Shown here: one piece after another, positions 58,622-64,000 of the stretch
Layout: every line of letters begins with the position of its first letter
How positions within the stretch are numbered: the first letter of the stretch is position 1
From: Ferruginibacter sp.
Lineage (GTDB): Bacteria; Bacteroidota; Bacteroidia; Chitinophagales; Chitinophagaceae
Direction of reading: 5' to 3'
NCBI GenBank assembly: GCA_025963635.1
Contig: JAOQAK010000041.1
Location: 50,290-114,289, forward strand
Length of the DNA stretch: 64,000 nucleotides
Notes under the pieces: generated by a model
Told to the model about the DNA's origin: nothing
The model's input: only the letters and a program-made list of their open reading frames with translations
Databases searched by the model: none
Translations under genes and position numbers: made by a program

Positions 58622-59736
58622 TTTTTTGGGGCTTTGGCGGGATTTTCCTTCGTTTGAATTTTTTTATGGGAAGCGTTTAAGTACTTCAGCAGGCGGATTT
58701 CTTTTTCGCTTAAAAAACGCCATTTGCCTCTTTCTACATTCTTTTTTGTAAGGGTGGCATACAATACCCGGTCGAGCCCTTTTACATCATAGCCTAAATG
58801 CTCGAAAATGCGGCGTACGATGCGGTTACGGCCACTATGGATTTCTATCCCGATCACGGATTTGTCTTTTGCGTCGGCATAGGCGAGCGAGTCTGCCTTG
58901 ATTTCACCATCTTCTAATTGCACGCCGCTCAAAATTTTATCAAAATCGTGTTTGGTAAGCGCCTTATCCAATCTTGCTTCGTAAACTTTGGTAATATTAT
59001 AGCTGGGATGTGATAATTTCTGTGTTAGTTCCCCGTCATTGGTGAGCAGTAACACACCGGAAGTATTTCTGTCGAGCCTTCCCACAGGATAAATTCTTTC
59101 TGTAGTTGCCATTTTGGTTAGCTGCAGCACGGTTTTTCTTCCCTGTGGATCATCGGTAGTAGTGATATAATCTTTCGGTTTGTTTAATAAAATGTAAACA
59201 AGGTTTTTGCTGACAAACAATTTTTTGCCGTTGAATTGAACATCATCCCGCTCGGTTACTTTATGCGCAGGTTCTTTTACGATCTCACCGTTCACTTTCA
59301 CTTTGCCCTCTTTGATGATGGTAACGGCATCTCTTCTGCTGCATACGCCGCAATGCGCCAAAAACTTGTTTAAGGGCATTTCAGCAGTAACAGGTGAGGA
59401 TGGCCTTACAACTTTGGAGGGAGCTTTTGGGGCGGCCGGCGTAGATTCGTTTTTAGGGGCATATTCTTTTTTAATGCCCTCAATTTTTTTAGCCTGCTTA
59501 AAATTGGATTCTATTGCTTTAACTTTTTCGTCTTTTTTGGAGGTGCTTAACGGTTTTACCGGACCCCTGTTATCTGAGTTTCTTTCTGCGGCCTTCAATT
59601 GCCTTTTTTCTTCAAACCGTCGATCGATAGCCGCCGCACGTTCTCTTTTGGCTTTCTTCTTAGCCTGTTTGAATTCTTCTTTAATTAGACTGTTTTTCTT
59701 TTTGGGAACAAATTTCTGGAAATGCGTCTGGCTCAT
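58618..59736 (-). CDS. RsuA/RluB family pseudouridine synthase with basic N-terminal extension
   Basis: A 372-residue enzyme. The first 115 residues are lysine and arginine rich, low complexity (VPKKKNSLIKEEFKQAKKKA), probably a disordered RNA-binding arm typical of Bacteroidota. Next is an S4 domain (MPLNKFLAHCGVCSRRDAVT, IIKEGKVKVNGEIVKEPAHK) and the catalytic domain with GRLDRNTSGVLLLTNDGEL and the catalytic Asp. It ends with a basic tail. The frame is open to 59787; MSQTHFQKFVPKKKN at 59736 is the natural start. Cotranscribed with the RluA-type gene. Confidence 0.92.
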   Translation of the reverse strand: MSQTHFQKFVPKKKNSLIKEEFKQAKKKAKRERAAAIDRRFEEKRQLKAAERNSDNRGPVKPLSTSKKDEKVKAIESNFKQAKKIEGIKKEYAPKNESTPAAPKAPSKVVRPSSPVTAEMPLNKFLAHCGVCSRRDAVTIIKEGKVKVNGEIVKEPAHKVTERDDVQFNGKKLFVSKNLVYILLNKPKDYITTTDDPQGRKTVLQLTKMATTERIYPVGRLDRNTSGVLLLTNDGELTQKLSHPSYNITKVYEARLDKALTKHDFDKILSGVQLEDGEIKADSLAYADAKDKSVIGIEIHSGRNRIVRRIFEHLGYDVKGLDRVLYATLTKKNVERGKWRFLSEKEIRLLKYLNASHKKIQTKENPAKAPKK

Positions 59737-59861
59737 GTGGAGGTATTTTACTGTTATTTCAACAGGGGTGAGCCGCGAAGATAACAATAATTTCGCTGCC
59801 GGACAGGCTGAGACCTATGCTACACCGGCTTGGGATTACTCCTGTATTGGCATTATAGAAT

Positions 59862-59893
59862 AAAAAAAAGCGGCGATCGTGTAAGATCGCCGC
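59862..59893 (-). terminator. Rho-independent terminator of Spy-like gene
   Basis: On the minus strand GCGGCGATC-ttacac-GATCGCCGC is followed by eight Ts, 23 bases beyond the stop of the downstream-listed gene. A very strong GC-rich stem. Confidence 0.92.
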
Positions 59894-59915
59894 CGGGTTG
59901 CAAGGTTTTACTGAG

Positions 59916-60533
59916 TTATTTGCTTCTTTTATCCATTCTTTGTTTCTTTAATTCTTCCATTTTATTAATTTGTTCGGGGGTTAGCACCTGCTTAAAACTT
60001 TCTTTTTGTTCTTTTCTCATCGCCATTAATTGCTCCTTCTTTTCAGCGGGAGTCAATTGGCTGTTTTCAAAAATTGTTTTTGCTTTCGCCTGGCTGGCCT
60101 CGTGATTGGCTTTTATTTTAGCTACCTGGTCATCAGAAAGATTCAGATTTGTCTTCATACTTTCAAGCCTTTTGGCCGAAAACTGCTCATGTTTAGCTTT
60201 GAAATTCTTCCTGGCTTCAGCTAATTGCTTTTTTTGCTCTGCGGTAAGCACCTGCTCCATCGCCTCTTTTTGTGTTTTCAGGATGGCGGCTTTCTTTGCT
60301 TTATACTCTTTAACAGTGATATTTTCATTTTTATTGAGTTCTGCCAACTGCATTTTTGTTGTTTCCCTGGCTGCTTCCAATTGTTCCCTTTGTGCTGCGG
60401 ACAGGTTAAGTTCTTTCATCATCATGGCATTCCCATGCATTTGCCTGTGAGGGTTCATCTTGCGGGTTTCCTGTGCATTGGCGGTCACAGTAAATGCGGC
60501 CAAAGCGAATAATGCTATTACAATCTTTTTCAT
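59916..60533 (-). CDS. Spy/CpxP-like periplasmic protein
   Basis: A 205-residue exported protein with a signal peptide (KKIVIALFALAAFTVTANAQ, cleavage after Ala-Asn-Ala near residue 20). The mature part is very rich in Lys, Glu, Met and Gln and helical, with two LTxxQ motifs, VLTAEQKKQLAEARKN near residue 97 and VLTPEQINKMEELKKQ near 183, characteristic of Spy/CpxP stress chaperones. The sequence NPHRQMHGNAMMMKELNLSA near residue 27 is His/Met rich. It probably acts as an envelope chaperone or metal-stress protein. Confidence 0.85.
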   Translation of the reverse strand: MKKIVIALFALAAFTVTANAQETRKMNPHRQMHGNAMMMKELNLSAAQREQLEAARETTKMQLAELNKNENITVKEYKAKKAAILKTQKEAMEQVLTAEQKKQLAEARKNFKAKHEQFSAKRLESMKTNLNLSDDQVAKIKANHEASQAKAKTIFENSQLTPAEKKEQLMAMRKEQKESFKQVLTPEQINKMEELKKQRMDKRSK

Positions 60534-60620
60534 GGTTCCTTTATTTTTTGTGTAAGTAATAGACTATGCAGGAAAGGCTTAGTTTAAATATCGCCAATAA
60601 AGAAAAGTTAAAGAGATGTT

Positions 60621-62108
60621 TTACTGAGCAATGGCTTTGTCTTTCAGGAAAATGGAGTAGTCGTGCAGGTAAGGGATGGATTGTTGAAATTCACAATTAA
60701 ACAAATAACGGAAGAAGTTCACATTGCTCCACTTTTCACCTATGGGCAAATAATTTTTGTCAGGAAACCGTACTGCACAAATGTTGTCGAAATGCAAGGG
60801 CTCAATTACTTGTGGATTATTATAGCCGCGGTACCCATGATCACTCATTACAATCACTATTGCGTTTTTATCATTTTTGCATAAGCCATCCACTATGTGC
60901 TCAATTTGCTTGTTGGCAAATTTCAGGTAAGATAAAAAAGTGGGTTTGTTGAAATAGGATGCGGGATCAAAAATTTGGGCAGCAGGAAGGTAATTGCCGG
61001 CACTATCATAAAAGATTGGCGGATGAGGCATATTAAAATGGGCATAGACAAACCGGGGGTGAACATTATCCGCAGGATTTACTTTGGCCAATTTTTTTTC
61101 AATCCATTGATTGTTCCTGTCTTCCTGCATGTAAATGTGTTCAATCCAGGCAATCCTGTATTTGCCTGAAATAAAATGCCAGCCCAGATCGTGCAAAATT
61201 TTATTGAAAAATATTTTATGGGTGAGCAGGGTAGCCTGTGAAATAACAAATGAGTTGTCCTTAACAGATGGCTGGTCGAGTACATCGAAAATGGAATAAT
61301 TTGTAAAGGAATATCCCATCGATTTAAAATAGCGGATGGCTTGCGCATTCTTTATTTCCATAATCCGCAACTGATCATCTTCCATAGTATTTTGTAATGG
61401 CTGAAACGGCTTATCGATGTACTGCATATTCAACATAGAAGCCATAGAATAATAGGTCATGTTATAATTGGAAAATAAGGGCAGCATGGTAAAATCTTTA
61501 CTTGCCAGGAAATGATATAAACTGTCATTGGAAAAAGCAAAGCTATCCTTCAGGCTTTTATAACCGGGGTATTCATCAAAAAGCAGCAGGTATACATTGG
61601 GTTTATTTTTTGCCAAAGAACGATTGAAATTAATAGCCTTGTAAGTACCCGTGTCAGCTGGTTTAATTGATTTGACAATCACATTGCCAAGATCGTACCC
61701 GCAATAAATAAAGAGCAATACATTCAGGTAAAAACCCAATTTGCTTTGAAGGACTGGTCTTCCGCGAATGAGCAATATCAAAAGAAAGATGGTACACAAC
61801 ATGAACGGGATAAATGATGTGTAGCTATGCAACCATTGTAAAAAGTGAATGCTTCTTACCCAGTCGAATATTGCCCCAAAAAAAAGTATCCAGCAGCTTA
61901 CAAAAAAACAAATCAATGCAGCATGCATCCCATTTTTTACGACAAGCTGTATGATTAAGAAAAAGAGGGTTACACAACAAATGATGGTAAACCCGATTTT
62001 TAATATTTCCCTTGGGTAAATGAATCCGAAATTTTCAACAGTGCCGTGCAAAATAAAAAAGGCCACCAGTAAAAAAGGAAAAAAAGGAATTGTCTTTAGG
62101 GCTTTCAT
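60621..62108 (-). CDS. Sulfatase/alkaline-phosphatase-superfamily membrane enzyme
   Basis: A 495-residue inner membrane protein. Residues 1-165 contain about five transmembrane segments (PFFPFLLVAFFILHG, FTIICCVTLFFLIIQLV, LICFFVSCWILFFGAIF, FIPFMLCTIFLLILLIR, LGFYLNVLLFIYCGYDLG). The C-terminal extracytoplasmic domain is of alkaline phosphatase-like fold with metal-site segments LLLFDEYPG (residues about 171-179) and IVIVMSDHGYRGYNN near 412. The expected catalytic Thr/Ser follows FDEYPGYKSL. It resembles membrane phosphoglycerol or phosphoethanolamine transferases and sulfatases; substrate unknown. Stop of the methyltransferase overlaps its ATG. Confidence 0.85.
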   Translation of the reverse strand: MKALKTIPFFPFLLVAFFILHGTVENFGFIYPREILKIGFTIICCVTLFFLIIQLVVKNGMHAALICFFVSCWILFFGAIFDWVRSIHFLQWLHSYTSFIPFMLCTIFLLILLIRGRPVLQSKLGFYLNVLLFIYCGYDLGNVIVKSIKPADTGTYKAINFNRSLAKNKPNVYLLLFDEYPGYKSLKDSFAFSNDSLYHFLASKDFTMLPLFSNYNMTYYSMASMLNMQYIDKPFQPLQNTMEDDQLRIMEIKNAQAIRYFKSMGYSFTNYSIFDVLDQPSVKDNSFVISQATLLTHKIFFNKILHDLGWHFISGKYRIAWIEHIYMQEDRNNQWIEKKLAKVNPADNVHPRFVYAHFNMPHPPIFYDSAGNYLPAAQIFDPASYFNKPTFLSYLKFANKQIEHIVDGLCKNDKNAIVIVMSDHGYRGYNNPQVIEPLHFDNICAVRFPDKNYLPIGEKWSNVNFFRYLFNCEFQQSIPYLHDYSIFLKDKAIAQ

Positions 62109-63484
62109 TATTTTATTTGCATTAGGTAAAGAACACGGTCTGTTCCGGTTATTTTTTCCTGAAGCATTATGCGAAATTTTTTTGAAAAGGCCTGCTCAAA
62201 GCCTTCAAAAGTATATGCCATAAAAATATCTTCGCGGTTCTGCAAAAGTAGTTTCACTTTTTCATCTGTTTTGGGCACAAATTCTACGAGCAGGTATTTG
62301 CCCATTGCTGAAAGCCAATTGACAATAAATTCAAGCGGAATATTACAAGCAATTGCCAGGTGGTGTACGAGCGCTAAGGCAAGGATCACCTCACCCCTTA
62401 CCCGATCATGAAAGGAGGTTCTTTCTTCATTATTCCAGCCAATTGCAGGAGATGGTGCGTGCAGGGTATTGATGATGGGCAAAATATTACTAATCTTCTG
62501 TTGGCGGATTTGAAGGTACAATTCGTTGATACAATTTGCATCGCCATCTACTGCTATCACCTGCTTCCCGGTGTTCTTATACAACATACTGAAATGGCCG
62601 TCATTTGCACCAAGGTCAACCATGGTAGTAAAAGAAATGGTAGCCAAAAAGGCCTGCACCAGCCTGGTTTTCTCCTGTAAATATTGGGTACTTAAAATCG
62701 TTGCAGCATAGTAATCATCCCAGGTGGTTTTATTTTTCCGGGGCTTTAACTTTTCCACATAACTGATGAGTCCGTTTAACAGCAAAAACATCTTTGCTTT
62801 TGAAAAACGGTTAGCATCCTTTGCATGATCCTTTCTTTTGCCAGCCTTCATTGCAGCCTGCAAATACACATGCAAATAAGTGTGCAGGTTCCACTTTGCT
62901 TTGCCTGGCAAAAGCGACTTTAAAATTTCCAGTGGTATGCCGCCCGGATACGACGCGAAAATTTTAGCTGTTTCTACATGGCAATAATGTTGCAACAGAA
63001 GGGGGGCTAAAAAGCATTCACAAAACTGGCGATAAGCTATCCATGGCTTTTGTTCGTTATACTTTTCAAACGATAAAGTATCAATGAACACAGGCTTGCC
63101 TTCTACAAACTGTATATTGAACGGAGTGGCATCTTTTAGCATCATTCCTTTTTCGATGGATGCTTTTGCGATGTTTAGTGTTAACAATGCTGCATCCTGC
63201 CACATCGCGAAACTCCATTCGTAAGGGTAGGTGATTACCGGAACCTGCTGTGGTAAAATGATGAGGTCTCCCGCGTAAGATAGTTCAGGATCATCCTTTA
63301 TTTCTTCATGGGGGATCAGCCAGCTGCCTGTTGTTAGCCGATCATACAGGCCGCTTTGCATCAAAGATTGATAATGCTCTAAATAGCTGGCATGGATGCA
63401 GCGATAATATTTTTCGTTGTGCTTAAAAATAAAGCCATTGCTGTCTTTGAATGAGGATGGATGCCGGGCGATATCTGAGGCCAA
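62108..63484 (-). CDS. Class I SAM-dependent methyltransferase, TTG start
   Basis: A 458-residue protein. SAM-binding motif I is MVDLGANDGHFSMLY near residue 289, followed by acidic VIAVDGDANCINELY about 20 residues on. The first 270 residues are a family-specific domain beginning near RHPSSFKDSNGFIFKHNEKY with PYEWSFAMWQDAALLTLNIA and FIDTLSFEKYN. The frame is bounded upstream by a TAG directly before TTG at 63484, and there is no ATG before residue 42, so TTG is the start. It forms an operon with the sulfatase-like and small membrane genes; substrate unknown, perhaps an envelope glycan. Confidence 0.85.
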   Translation of the reverse strand: MASDIARHPSSFKDSNGFIFKHNEKYYRCIHASYLEHYQSLMQSGLYDRLTTGSWLIPHEEIKDDPELSYAGDLIILPQQVPVITYPYEWSFAMWQDAALLTLNIAKASIEKGMMLKDATPFNIQFVEGKPVFIDTLSFEKYNEQKPWIAYRQFCECFLAPLLLQHYCHVETAKIFASYPGGIPLEILKSLLPGKAKWNLHTYLHVYLQAAMKAGKRKDHAKDANRFSKAKMFLLLNGLISYVEKLKPRKNKTTWDDYYAATILSTQYLQEKTRLVQAFLATISFTTMVDLGANDGHFSMLYKNTGKQVIAVDGDANCINELYLQIRQQKISNILPIINTLHAPSPAIGWNNEERTSFHDRVRGEVILALALVHHLAIACNIPLEFIVNWLSAMGKYLLVEFVPKTDEKVKLLLQNREDIFMAYTFEGFEQAFSKKFRIMLQEKITGTDRVLYLMQIK

Positions 63485-63595
63485 CTATCTTTTATTTTCT
63501 GATGAAAAAAGGGAAAGTTACACTATCACTTATTGGGGAGGCCAGGTTGTTATTGATAAGGATATTGGGAAATCAATGGGCCTGTAGTTGTTTTA

Positions 63596-63784
63596 TCATA
63601 GTTGCTCCTGTTCCTGGCGCTCATCTTCTTTAAGCTCTTCTTGGGGTTTTTGTTTAATAAAGATGGATTTTACTTTGATCCAAAAATTTTTGAAAAACAT
63701 TAACCCGCCCAAGGCAGTTGCGATAATTACCTGCAACAAATAACTTCCGCTACCGGGGTCTAAGTATAAAAAAGTATATTTCAT
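63596..63784 (-). CDS. Small membrane protein (62 aa) with LDPGSGS motif
   Basis: A 62-residue protein MKYTFLYLDPGSGSYLLQVI then IATALGGLMFFKNFWIKVKS with one transmembrane segment (residues about 15-33) and a charged C-terminus rich in Glu, Gln and Lys. The YLDPGSGS-x-LLQ start is a recurrent pattern for small Bacteroidota membrane proteins located beside glycan or sulfatase-like genes. It heads the operon with the methyltransferase and sulfatase-like genes. Confidence 0.75.
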   Translation of the reverse strand: MKYTFLYLDPGSGSYLLQVIIATALGGLMFFKNFWIKVKSIFIKQKPQEELKEDERQEQEQL

Positions 63785-63850
63785 GAAGGGGAATTATTTT
63801 GCACTAAGGTAAATCAATTTGAAGTGATATCGTGAATGGGCAATGGTGAA

Positions 63851-64000
63851 TCAATGTCGTTTAGTTAAGCTACATTGTTTGTAATTCATGGATGGCGGTT
63901 TCTTTTTGATTTTATTTCTTGGGAATTTTCTGTTCGGTCTTATGATTTCTGTGGTAGATTTCAGAATTTTGTCGATTGCATCTATTGCAGGTCTTATTAC
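63851..64000 (-). CDS. C-terminal part of a basic protein entering from the right edge
   Basis: On the minus strand an uninterrupted frame runs from the edge to a TGA at 63851-63853, encoding VIRPAIDAIDKILKSTTEII then RPNRKFPRNKIKKKPPSM and NYKQCSLTKRH. The very basic end resembles transposase C-termini, but 49 residues are too few to call. It may be chance. Confidence 0.3.
   Translation of the reverse strand, partial: VIRPAIDAIDKILKSTTEIIRPNRKFPRNKIKKKPPSMNYKQCSLTKRH

Noticed and set aside
1..64000. CRISPR arrays, tRNA and rRNA genes
   Set aside because: No regularly spaced direct repeats, cloverleaf or rRNA signature was found when reading the intergenic regions.
63851..64000. Insertion sequence at the right edge
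   Set aside because: Only 49 basic residues in frame, no terminal inverted repeat visible; listed as a partial CDS at low confidence rather than as an IS.

Overview
The window looks like chromosomal DNA of a member of Bacteroidota, most likely Chitinophagaceae. The evidence is a short primary sigma factor starting MRQLKITKS, promoters with the TAnnTTTG -7 box instead of an E. coli -10 box, the gene run bamD-rpoZ-coaBC-DUF4835(PorD-like)-DUF4296, an S16 protein with a C-terminal extension, a separate PurS, and almost no Shine-Dalgarno sequences. The taxon is inferred; no rRNA gene is present.

Layout. 1-12.9 kb is housekeeping: recJ (partial), a polyprenyl diphosphate synthase, bamD/rpoZ/coaBC/PorD-like/DUF4296, a two-subunit 3-oxoacid CoA-transferase, ATP-dependent PEP carboxykinase, an M24 aminopeptidase, pssA, purS and rsmI. 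13.4-38.7 kb is one co-oriented block encoding a complete-looking extracellular contractile injection system (eCIS, Photorhabdus PVC / Afp / AlgoCIS type): DUF4255 cap/terminator, an unrecognised 392-aa protein, one sheath, two tube proteins, DUF5908, a LysM baseplate hub protein, a VgrG-like spike, a PAAR tip, a gp25 wedge protein, two giant baseplate proteins (1722 and 1174 aa), a tape measure protein and an AAA+ ATPase. Three paralogous DUF4157 proteins follow, which share an N-terminal half and have different C-terminal halves. Two of them carry annexin-type repeats (two and five copies) in which the GxGT-(38)-D/E calcium-site spacing is kept. One of these ends in a metzincin-like HExxHxxGLxD protease and the other in an NlpC/P60-like Cys/His domain. 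A secreted or lipid-anchored protein of unknown function and a decayed small cassette (a frameshifted ORF and a gene cut by an in-frame TGA) close the island at about 41 kb.

41-64 kb returns to ordinary genes: a TetR regulator with an operator overlapping its promoter, a small HMA-like protein and an MFS exporter; an M20 dipeptidase; a Tat-exported superoxide dismutase with a coupled membrane protein; LptF/G; rpoD, ffh, rpsP and rimM; dinB; a divergent Rrf2 regulator/peroxiredoxin pair with a palindrome between them; two pseudouridine synthases; a Spy-like periplasmic protein; and an operon of a methyltransferase, a sulfatase-like membrane enzyme and a 62-aa membrane protein.

How it fits together. 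The eCIS genes would build a sheathed syringe: cap/terminator, sheath and tube form the body, LysM/spike/PAAR/gp25/J-like proteins the baseplate, the tape measure sets the length, and the ATPase assists assembly. The DUF4157 proteins are the probable cargo. No gene resembling the Pvc13 tail fibre was found. The feature most worth following up is the pairing of eCIS cargo with annexin-like, presumably calcium- and membrane-binding, repeats. Two families of short dispersed intergenic repeats were also found.
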